Positions 1 through 6,268 of a stretch of DNA of 6,268 nt are shown here, piece after piece (the first letter of the stretch is position 1; every line of letters begins with the position of its first letter). The DNA comes from Pseudomonadota bacterium (GTDB lineage: Bacteria; Pseudomonadota; Gammaproteobacteria; Burkholderiales; Burkholderiaceae_C), in the NCBI GenBank assembly GCA_023394015.1, contig JAEXBL010000255.1, forward strand, positions 1-6,268. Reading direction: 5' to 3'. Under the pieces are notes generated by a model. The model made no database searches, was not told the origin of the DNA, and saw only the letters and a list, made by a program, of their open reading frames with translations. A program made the translations under genes and the position numbers.

Positions 1-50
1 CGGGCGGGGGGGGGGGGGTCCGGGGGGGGCCCGGGCGCGGGGGGCCCGCG
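1..50. repeat. G-rich low-complexity edge with a 13-G run
   Basis: Plus-strand bases 6-18 are thirteen consecutive G, followed by an 8-G run (22-29) and a 6-G run (39-44), all separated only by short C/T interruptions. On the coding strand of the livM-like gene this gives C-runs encoding a Pro/Arg tail unlike the end of any LivM family member I know. The most economical reading is degraded base calling or a poor contig end. A real homopolymeric, slippage-prone tract is the alternative, since Bordetella does use poly-C/G tracts. Confidence 0.7.
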
Positions 51-1008
51 TCTGGCGGCGTCGGCGCAATTGCGCCGGCAGACCGGCCAGCCCGTCGGGC
101 AGCAGCGCCACCAGCGCGATGATGGCCAGGCCCAGCGGCAGGTGCCAGTGGCTGGCGTAGTCGCCGAAGATCGCCTGGGACTGGAACAGTTCCTGCAGCA
201 GCACCAGCGCCACGGTGCCCAGCACCGCGCCGCCCAGGCTGGCCATGCCGCCCAGGATCACCATCAGCAGCACCAGCCCGGACTGCTCCCAGGCCAGCAG
301 CTCGGGCGTGACGAAGCCGTCCTTGAGCGCGAACAGAAAGCCGGCCAGGCTGGCCAGCGCCGCGCCCACCACATAGGCGGTGAGTTTGTACGGATAGGTC
401 GAATAGCCGGCCGCGCGCATGCGTTGCTCGTTGATGCGGATGCCGGCCAGCGCGGCGCCGAAGGCCGAGCGCCGCAGCAGGGCCAGAAAGCCCCAGACCA
501 GCGCCAGGCAGGCCAGCACGAAGAAGTAGAACGTGCGGGCCTCTCCCAGGTCGAAGGGCATCCAGCCGGCCACCGACAGTTCGGGCCGGAAGTACAGATA
601 GATGCCGTCGCTGCCGCCGCCCACGTCGGTATCGTGGAACACGTAGTAGGCCATCTGCGAGAACGCCAGCGTGACCATGATGAAGTACACGCCGCGCGTG
701 CGCAGCGCCAGCGCGCCGGTGACCGCGGCATAGCTTGCGGCCGCCAGCACCGCGGCCGGCAGCAGCCACCACAGGCTGGCCGCCTCCGACTCGGGCGACA
801 GCAGCGCCGCGGTGTACGCGCCGATGCCGAAGAAGGCGGCATGCCCCAGGCTGACCAGTCCCGCGCCGCCCACCAGCAGCTGCAGGCTGAGGGCGAAGAT
901 GGCGTAGATCATGAGCTTGACCGCCAGGCCGGTGTAGTAGTCGCTGCCGCTCCAGGCGAAGGCCGCCAGCGCCAGCAGGGTCAGGGCGGGTAGGAATCGG
1001 TTCAACAT
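1..1008 (-). CDS. livM: LivM-type ABC transporter permease (runs off left edge)
   Basis: Second inner-membrane permease subunit of a branched-chain-amino-acid-type (HAAT family) ABC importer. The window shows 336 codons without a stop. The ATG at 1008-1006 lies two bases after the livH stop (TGAATATG), so translation is probably coupled. There are about eight or nine hydrophobic segments (roughly residues 30-48, 57-70, 78-100, 107-123, 158-178, 210-228, 244-272 and 289-304). Family signatures include SLGHAAFFGIGAY (53-65) and GIRINEQRMRAAGY (189-202), the cytoplasmic loop expected to contact the ATPase. Family members are usually about 310-330 residues, so nearly all of the protein is here. 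The last ~18 codons read as an Arg/Pro/Ala-rich tail encoded by the suspicious G-rich edge and should not be trusted. Next to a benzoate-CoA ligase, the likely cargo is benzoate or a related aromatic acid rather than leucine; that is inference. Confidence 0.88.
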   Translation of the reverse strand, partial: MLNRFLPALTLLALAAFAWSGSDYYTGLAVKLMIYAIFALSLQLLVGGAGLVSLGHAAFFGIGAYTAALLSPESEAASLWWLLPAAVLAAASYAAVTGALALRTRGVYFIMVTLAFSQMAYYVFHDTDVGGGSDGIYLYFRPELSVAGWMPFDLGEARTFYFFVLACLALVWGFLALLRRSAFGAALAGIRINEQRMRAAGYSTYPYKLTAYVVGAALASLAGFLFALKDGFVTPELLAWEQSGLVLLMVILGGMASLGGAVLGTVALVLLQELFQSQAIFGDYASHWHLPLGLAIIALVALLPDGLAGLPAQLRRRRQTRAPRARAPPGPPPPRP

Positions 1009-1010
1009 AT

Positions 1011-1892
1011 TCAGCCCTGCTTGAACAGCCCTTCGGGCTTGCATAGAAGAATGAACGCCATCAGCAGGTACACCAGCACGCCAGCCGCGGACGGGAACAG
1101 CACCTGCCCGAAGGTCTCGACCACCCCGACCAGCATCGCGGCCAGGAAGGCGCCGCGCACCGAGCCGATGCCGCCGATCACCACGACCACGAAGCACACG
1201 ATCAGCACGCCGTTGCCCATGCCGGGATAGACGGAAGAGACCGGCGCGGCGATGCTGCCGGCCAGCGCCGCCAGCGCCACGCCGGCCGCGAACACCAGCC
1301 GGTACAGGCGGTTGACGTCGATGCCCAGCGAGGCGGTCATTTCGCGATTGCTGGAGCCGGCGCGCAGCATCATGCCCAGCCGGGTGCGCGCAATCACCCA
1401 GTACAGCAGCAGCGCCACCGCGATGCCGACCGCCGAGATGAACAGCCGGTACACCGGATACGTCATGACGCCGCCCAGCGGGATGCTGCCCTGCAGCCAC
1501 GCGGGCAGCGGCACGCCGTGCACGTCGTTGCCCACCAGGATGCTGCGCAGCTCCTCGAAGACCAGGATCAGGCCGTAGGTCATCAGCACCTGCTGCAGGT
1601 GGTTGCGCCGGTACAGATAGCTGAAGAAGGCGGCTTCCAGCAGATAGCCCAGCACGGCGGCGGCCACGACGCAGACCGCCAGCGTGGCCAGGAAGCCGCC
1701 GCCCAGCCAGCGGTCGACCGCCGGCCCGAGCGCGAACGCCATGTAGGCGCCGATCATGTAGAAGCTGCCGTGGGCCAGATTGATGATGCCCATGATGCCG
1801 AAGATCAGCGTCAGGCCGCTGGCCACCAGGAACAGCAGCAAGCCGTACTGGAACGCGTTCAGGCTCTGGATGAGCAGGATGCCGATGTCCAT
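1011..1892 (-). CDS. livH: LivH-type ABC transporter permease
   Basis: First inner-membrane permease of the same HAAT-type ABC importer, 293 residues, the usual length for LivH. The ATG at 1892 is preceded by a strong ribosome binding site (GGGAGG, 4 bases upstream). Diagnostic stretches are GLTLIFGIMGIINLAHG (26-42), with the conserved NLAHG, and the loop around RAGSSNREMTASLGIDV (177-193), which corresponds to the ATPase-coupling region. GGIGSVRGAFLAA (240-252) is also typical. Hydrophobic segments lie near 14-33, 66-90, 148-167, 198-217, 228-242, 248-265 and 271-285. It starts 33 bases after the solute-binding-protein gene and ends two bases before livM, so the three transporter parts are surely co-transcribed. 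Assignment to the permease family is firm. The substrate is inferred from the benzoate-CoA ligase neighbour, and true branched-chain amino acid transport is less likely in this setting. Confidence 0.94.
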   Translation of the reverse strand: MDIGILLIQSLNAFQYGLLLFLVASGLTLIFGIMGIINLAHGSFYMIGAYMAFALGPAVDRWLGGGFLATLAVCVVAAAVLGYLLEAAFFSYLYRRNHLQQVLMTYGLILVFEELRSILVGNDVHGVPLPAWLQGSIPLGGVMTYPVYRLFISAVGIAVALLLYWVIARTRLGMMLRAGSSNREMTASLGIDVNRLYRLVFAAGVALAALAGSIAAPVSSVYPGMGNGVLIVCFVVVVIGGIGSVRGAFLAAMLVGVVETFGQVLFPSAAGVLVYLLMAFILLCKPEGLFKQG

Positions 1893-1925
1893 GGGGCCTC
1901 CCTGTGGCCGGTGCGCGTTGCGGGA

Positions 1926-3086
1926 TCAGAGCTTGCAGCCGCGGGCCGGGTCGGCCAGCTTGGGCACGGCGACCTCCACGACCTTGTTCTCCATCCCGTC
2001 GACGCGGCGCAGGTAGATGTCCTGCACCGGGTTGCCGGCCGCCGACAGCGTGAAGGCGCCGCGCGGGCTGTCCACGGTGGCCCCGCGCATGGCCTTGCGG
2101 AAGGCTTCTTTCTTGCCGAAATCGCCGTTCACCGCGGCCAGGCCCGACTGCATCAGCTGGGCCGCGTCGTAGCCCTGTACGGCATAGACGTCGGGCTGCA
2201 TCTTGTAGGCCTTGGCGTAGTCGGCGCGGAAGGCGTTGTCGCGCGGCGTGTTCAGGCCGTCGGCATAGTGCAGCGTGGTGAGCAGGCCCTGGGCCGACTC
2301 GCCCTGGGCCTGCAGCGTGCCGTCGGTGAGAAAGCCCGAACCGTACAGCGGGATGGTCTTGCCCAGGCCCGCGGCATGGTAGTCCTGCACGAACTTCACC
2401 GCGCCGCCGCCGGCGAAGAAGGTGAACACCATGTCGGGCTTGAGCGCCGCGATCTCGGTCAGGAGCGGCTGGAACTCGACGTTGGGAAACGGCAGGCTCA
2501 GTTCCTTGACCACCTTGCCGCCGGCCTTCTCGAAGCCTTCCTTGAAGCCGCCGATGGCCTCGTCGCCGGCCGCGTATTTCCAGGTGATGGTGACGGCCGT
2601 CTTGTGGCCCTTGGCGTAGGCCACCGGCCCCATCGCGTAGGCCGGCTGCCAGTTGGTGAACGAGGTGCGGAAAATGCCCGGACTGCACAGCGGGCCGGTG
2701 ATGGCGTTGGCCCCGGCGTTGGTGACGATCAGCGTGGTGTCGCTGTCCTTGGCGGCCTTGGCCAGCGCCATCGCCACGCCCGAGTGCACGGTGCCGATCA
2801 GTACGTCGACCTTGTCGCGCTTGATCAGGCGGTTGGCGTTCTCGGCGGCCTTGGCCGGATTGGACTCGTCGTCCACCTTGAAATACTCGATCTCGCGTCC
2901 GCCCAGCTTGCCCCCTTGTTCGCCGACGTACAGCCTGAAGCCGTTCTCGATGGCGTTGCCAAGCGCGGCGTAGGTGCCGCTGTAGGGCAGCATGAAGCCG
3001 ACCTTGATCTTGTCGGCCGCCTGGGCGCCGCCGGCTGCGAGCATCAGGGCCGCGGCGAGCGCGGTCCGGGTCAGGGCGTGGTTCAT
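1926..3086 (-). CDS. Periplasmic substrate-binding protein of the ABC importer
   Basis: Periplasmic receptor for the LivH/LivM-type transporter, 386 residues, a type I periplasmic binding protein (Peripla_BP_6/LivJ-like). Residues 1-23 form a classic Sec signal peptide: a basic start, a hydrophobic Ala/Leu core and a GAQA cleavage site before ADKIKVGF. The mature protein opens with KIKVGFMLPYSGTYAALG, the family's first strand and ligand loop, followed by an ENANRLIKRDKVDVLIG region (82-98) and the hinge-side TLIVTNAGANAITG (118-131). The frame stays open a further 214 codons upstream into the hydrolase gene, but this ATG is chosen because it has GGAGA six bases upstream and begins the signal peptide. 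Gaps are 37 bases from the hydrolase gene and 33 bases to livH. Only two cysteines occur (134 and 384). The cargo is probably benzoate or another aromatic acid, inferred from context. Confidence 0.92.
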   Translation of the reverse strand: MNHALTRTALAAALMLAAGGAQAADKIKVGFMLPYSGTYAALGNAIENGFRLYVGEQGGKLGGREIEYFKVDDESNPAKAAENANRLIKRDKVDVLIGTVHSGVAMALAKAAKDSDTTLIVTNAGANAITGPLCSPGIFRTSFTNWQPAYAMGPVAYAKGHKTAVTITWKYAAGDEAIGGFKEGFEKAGGKVVKELSLPFPNVEFQPLLTEIAALKPDMVFTFFAGGGAVKFVQDYHAAGLGKTIPLYGSGFLTDGTLQAQGESAQGLLTTLHYADGLNTPRDNAFRADYAKAYKMQPDVYAVQGYDAAQLMQSGLAAVNGDFGKKEAFRKAMRGATVDSPRGAFTLSAAGNPVQDIYLRRVDGMENKVVEVAVPKLADPARGCKL

Positions 3087-3123
3087 GGTGAGTCTCCGTG
3101 CTTTGTTATGGGCCGACGCGGGG

Positions 3124-3935
3124 TCAGCGGGGTTGTTCCAGTCCGCCGACGAAACCGGCGACGGCCTGGGTGACGCGGGCGGGCTGGTCCTTGTGCGGCG
3201 AGTGGCCGCAGTCCGGTATCTCCAGCAGTTCGGTCTGGGGCGCGAGGCGGCGGATGCCGCGGATCTGCGCGAGCGTGCCGTACTCGTCGTCCAGGCCCTG
3301 GATGGCCAGCACCGGACAGGCGATGCGCGACAGGTAGGGTTCCAGGTTCCAGGCGCGGAAGGCGGGATCGAGCCAGATGTCGTTCCAGCCCCAGAACGCC
3401 GAATCGGCGTGCGCGTGATGGCGGCCCAGCCGGGCCGGCAGGTCCGTCTCCAGATAGGCGCGGCGCGCCTGCGCGATGCTGGCCACCGAGACGTCCTCGA
3501 CGAAGATGTGCGGGGCGGCCGCCACCACGCCGGCCACGGCGTCCGGGTGCATGGCCGCGTACAGCAGCGCGATCGAGCCGCCGTCGCTATGGCCGTAAAG
3601 CACCGGCCGGTCGCGCCGCGCGTCCACGTCCAGCGCGCGCAGCAGGGCGGGCAGCACCTCGCGCGCCTGGTCGTGCATGAATTCCACCGGCCATTTTTCC
3701 TGCGCGGGCCGCGGCGTGGAGCGCCCATAGCCCGGACGCGAATACACCAGCCCGCGGCAGCCGCAGGCTTCGCACAGCTGGCGCGGCCAGTCCTTCCACA
3801 TGGAGACCGACCCCAGGCCTTCGTGCAGGAAGACCAGCAGCGGCGCGTCCGGGCGGGCGGCGGCGATCCACTGGTATTCCAGGCGCAGGTCGCGGCCCAG
3901 CGCGTGGATGTCGGCGCAGGCGATTGCGTCGGGAT

Positions 3936-3939
<4 letters not shown>
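3124..3939 (-). CDS. Alpha/beta-fold hydrolase in the benzoate operon
   Basis: Cytoplasmic alpha/beta hydrolase of 271 residues, normal for the family, with no signal peptide. The oxyanion-side motif is FLHEGLGS (37-44). The nucleophile elbow GHSDGG places the nucleophile at Ser118. The acid is Asp217 or Asp218 in GLDDEYG, and the histidine is His246 in GHSPH. A lid is likely between about 145 and 205, including a Trp-rich stretch WGWNDIWLD (183-191). The ATG at 3939 overlaps the ligase stop codon as ATGA, so translation is coupled to benzoate-CoA ligase. An upstream in-frame extension lies entirely inside the ligase gene and is not used. Hydrolases of this type accompany aerobic benzoyl-CoA gene clusters, where lactone or thioester hydrolysis has been suggested. 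The reaction cannot be fixed from sequence: thioesterase, lactonase and carboxylesterase all remain possible. Confidence 0.88.
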
Positions 3940-5495
<1,556 letters not shown>

Positions 5496-5564
5496 GGTTG
5501 TCTCCTGGTGTCCTGGTGGGCGGATGCCGCGCTCTTGTCTGTTTATTGGTCGGGAAGGGCGGCG

Positions 5565-6035
5565 CTAGCCGCGCGAGAACTCGATGGCGCCGCCCGGCAG
5601 CAGGTACAGCACCAGGGCGCGCCCGCCCGTCACGGTGGGGCTGTGCGCGCTGCCGGGGCCATAGACCAGCCAGCCGGCGCCGTGGCCGTCGAAGCGGGCG
5701 CCTTCGGTCAGCGGCATGATCATGTCGATCTCGCCGTTGGGATGCGCATGGTGGGGACCGGCCAGGTCGTCCATGTCCACCACGTCGACCGAGCAGTCGG
5801 CCAGGTCGGGGGCGGGCTTGATCACGCGGCCGTAGCGGATGCCGCCGCCCTCGCGCGAGCACATCCAGCCGTCGGCCACGCCTTGCCGGCAGGCCGCGAA
5901 GATGTCCTGGTACAGCGCGCTGTGGGGGCCGGCCTCGCGGTTCAGCCGGGCCTGCAGCCCGGCGTCCAGTTGCTGGCCGGCGGCCAGCCGCGCGACGTCG
6001 CGCATCAGGGCATGGAATCGATCTGGCGTGGTCAC
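5565..6035 (-). CDS. DUF4863 family protein, 4-hydroxylaminobenzoate-lyase-like
   Basis: Small cytoplasmic protein of 156 residues and first gene of the operon. I recognise it as DUF4863, the family of PnbB-type 4-hydroxylaminobenzoate lyases from 4-nitrobenzoate degraders. The C-terminal half has cupin-like features: HHAHPNGE (95-102) supplies an HxH and a glutamate, and YGPGSAHSP (125-133) supplies a PGxxH histidine. His96, His98, Glu102 and His131 are candidate metal ligands. The start is GTG at 6035, chosen because an almost perfect AAAGGAGGAG lies just upstream. The open frame continues 42 codons further up, but that stretch crosses the predicted promoter and has no family-like sequence. 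No nitroreductase partner is visible, so the substrate here may be a different aromatic acid or CoA ester. Family assignment is from memory of the motifs, not a search. Confidence 0.8.
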   Translation of the reverse strand: MTTPDRFHALMRDVARLAAGQQLDAGLQARLNREAGPHSALYQDIFAACRQGVADGWMCSREGGGIRYGRVIKPAPDLADCSVDVVDMDDLAGPHHAHPNGEIDMIMPLTEGARFDGHGAGWLVYGPGSAHSPTVTGGRALVLYLLPGGAIEFSRG

Positions 6036-6039
6036 CGGG

Positions 6040-6050
6040 GCTCCTCCTTT
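6040..6050 (-). promoter_or_regulatory. Strong ribosome binding site deciding the GTG start
   Basis: On the minus strand this reads AAAGGAGGAGC, containing the full AGGAGG anti-16S core, seven bases before the GTG at 6035. It is the best Shine-Dalgarno in the window. It is the reason for preferring the 156-residue product over the longer in-frame reading that starts at 6161. Confidence 0.85.
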
Positions 6051-6077
6051 ACACTTATCGGCGCTTTTCGAAGCGGA

Positions 6078-6123
6078 TGAATTCCACTGCTGTTTTTTTG
6101 CATCTGACCGGCAGTTGAATTCA
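6078..6123 (-). promoter_or_regulatory. Long stem-loop in the operon's mRNA leader
   Basis: Arms 6078-6090 (TGAATTCCACTGC) and 6111-6123 (GCAGTTGAATTCA) are reverse complements at 12 of 13 positions, with one G/A mismatch (6085 against 6116), and enclose a 20-base loop containing an A7 run on the minus strand. The stem would begin about three bases from the predicted transcript start near 6126. A second small hairpin (CGCTT-CGAA-AAGCG on the minus strand, 6062-6075) lies between it and the ribosome binding site. A 5'-terminal stem of this kind could stabilise the mRNA, or the DNA arms could be protein sites. No T-run follows, so it is not a standard intrinsic terminator. Confidence 0.6.
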
Positions 6124-6133
6124 CTTGAGTGAA
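6120..6133. promoter_or_regulatory. Palindrome at the predicted transcription start
   Basis: TTCACTTGAGTGAA has six-base perfect arms around a TG centre (6126.5). It shares the CACT-NN-AGTG core with the palindrome at 6162-6173. It sits on the predicted start point of the minus-strand operon, just downstream of the -10 box, a natural repressor position. It is probably an operator for the divergently encoded regulator, but the identity of the binding protein is inferred. Confidence 0.55.
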
Positions 6134-6161
6134 AAATAGTGCTTCCATTGATAATGGTCAA
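6133..6161 (-). promoter_or_regulatory. Sigma70-type promoter of the benzoate operon
   Basis: On the minus strand, TTGACC (6161-6156) is followed after exactly 17 bases by TATTTT (6138-6133). It is the only good -35/-10 pair I see ahead of the first operon gene. It lies in the most AT-rich part of the window and predicts a start near 6126 with a leader of about 91 bases. The -35 box abuts the palindrome at 6162-6173, the -10 box overlaps a half-site at 6136-6142, and the start overlaps the palindrome at 6120-6133. It therefore looks tightly controlled. The spacer also holds a small inverted repeat, CCATT-GAT-AATGG (6145-6157). Confidence 0.65.
6136..6142. promoter_or_regulatory. Operator half-site overlapping the -10 box
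   Basis: ATAGTGC repeats the right half of the palindrome at 6162-6173, exactly 31 bases away, about three helical turns. It overlaps the end of the operon's -10 element. The left half is not conserved, so at best it is a weaker half-site. Confidence 0.4.
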
Positions 6162-6171
6162 GCACTATAGT
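6143..6171 (+). promoter_or_regulatory. Weak candidate promoter for the divergent regulator gene
   Basis: TATAGT (6166-6171) is a good -10 and lies 17 bases after TTCCAT (6143-6148), which is a poor -35. The -10 would lie within the central palindrome, so the regulator that binds it would switch off its own gene. No better plus-strand pair is visible before 6217. Confidence 0.3.
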
Positions 6172-6173
6172 GC
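6162..6173. promoter_or_regulatory. Perfect 12-base palindrome, probable regulator operator
   Basis: GCACTATAGTGC is a perfect palindrome centred at 6167.5. It directly adjoins the -35 box of the minus-strand operon and is flanked by a TGCA (6171-6174). Operators of the BoxR/BzdR regulators are described as TGCA-containing, so BoxR is the leading candidate. Its centre, TATAGT (6166-6171), could also be the -10 box of the divergent gene, which would give autoregulation. Confidence 0.6.
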
Positions 6174-6216
6174 ACAAAACAATGACTATCAGGGTTTTTG
6201 CGGAGTCAGCCAGAAC

Positions 6217-6268
6217 ATGAATCAAGCGCTAGACGCGGCGCCATCCGAACCTCGGCGGGAGGCTTTTC
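6217..6268 (+). CDS. boxR: Divergent regulator, probably BoxR (N-terminus only)
   Basis: Only the first 17 codons are in the window (MNQALDAAPSEPRREAF), starting at ATG 6217 with CGGAG 11 bases upstream. The fragment is a polar, Pro/Arg-containing tail, as found ahead of the helix-turn-helix domain in BoxR, but no domain is visible, so it proves little by itself. The identification rests on place: in aerobic benzoyl-CoA clusters of betaproteobacteria, the benzoyl-CoA-responsive repressor (XRE helix-turn-helix fused to a shikimate-kinase-like domain) is commonly encoded next to and divergent from the operon. The palindromes between the two start codons fit autoregulation. An upstream ATG at 6182 opens a frame that stops at once (TGA overlapping this ATG). 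Other regulator families are possible. Confidence 0.55.
   Translation, partial: MNQALDAAPSEPRREAF

Noticed and set aside
62..77. Perfect 16-base palindrome CGGCGCAATTGCGCCG
   Set aside because: It lies within the C-terminal codons of the livM-like gene (around PAQLRR), has no loop and is not followed by a T-run. GC-rich Arg codons explain it, so I do not call it a terminator or operator.
70..993. A 307-codon plus-strand open frame
   Set aside because: Antisense to the livM-like permease, whose own frame carries clear family motifs and membrane segments. The product is Gln/Arg-rich and looks like a shadow.
1518..3173. A 551-codon plus-strand open frame
   Set aside because: Antisense to the solute-binding protein and livH. 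The translation has the same compositional bias and no recognisable domain.
1926..3728. 600-codon reading of the solute-binding protein frame
   Set aside because: The extra 214 codons lie inside the hydrolase gene in another frame. The ATG at 3086 begins a perfect signal peptide with a ribosome binding site.
5565..6161. 198-codon reading of the DUF4863 gene starting at 6161
   Set aside because: That start lies in the -35 box, upstream of the predicted transcript start, and has no ribosome binding site. The GTG at 6035 has an excellent one.

Overview
The window looks like the left part of an aerobic benzoate (benzoyl-CoA, 'box' pathway) catabolic locus from a high-GC betaproteobacterium. The protein sequences suggest Alcaligenaceae (Bordetella or Achromobacter type). 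The genus assignment rests on gene order, base composition and protein style, not on a database search.

From about 6035 down to the left edge, everything is one tightly packed minus-strand gene string. In transcription order it is: a small DUF4863 (4-hydroxylaminobenzoate-lyase-like, cupin-like) protein at 5565-6035; a benzoate-CoA ligase at 3936-5495; an alpha/beta hydrolase at 3124-3939, whose start overlaps the ligase stop by 4 bases; a periplasmic solute-binding protein with a signal peptide at 1926-3086; and the two membrane permeases of a branched-chain-amino-acid-type (HAAT) ABC transporter, LivH-like at 1011-1892 and LivM-like at 1-1008 (open at the edge). The ATPase genes and the ring-epoxidising and ring-cleaving boxABC genes are not in the window and would be expected beyond the left edge. 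The plausible joint job is periplasmic capture and import of benzoate or a related aromatic acid, followed by CoA activation. The hydrolase and the DUF4863 protein have accessory roles that the sequence does not settle.

At the right end, 6036-6216 is a 181-base, comparatively AT-rich divergent control region. A plus-strand gene starts at 6217, and only its first 17 codons are present. Its position fits the XRE/shikimate-kinase-fusion repressor BoxR. The control region carries a good sigma70-type promoter for the minus-strand operon (TTGACC, 17-base spacer, TATTTT). Around it are two related palindromes with the core CACT-NN-AGTG plus a half-site, spaced by about whole helical turns. The predicted mRNA leader can form a long stem-loop near its 5' end and has a near-consensus ribosome binding site.

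The first ~50 bases are a G-rich low-complexity stretch with a 13-G run that looks more like damaged contig-end sequence than biology. Apart from this control region and the unexplained DUF4863 and hydrolase genes, I see no wholly new system here.
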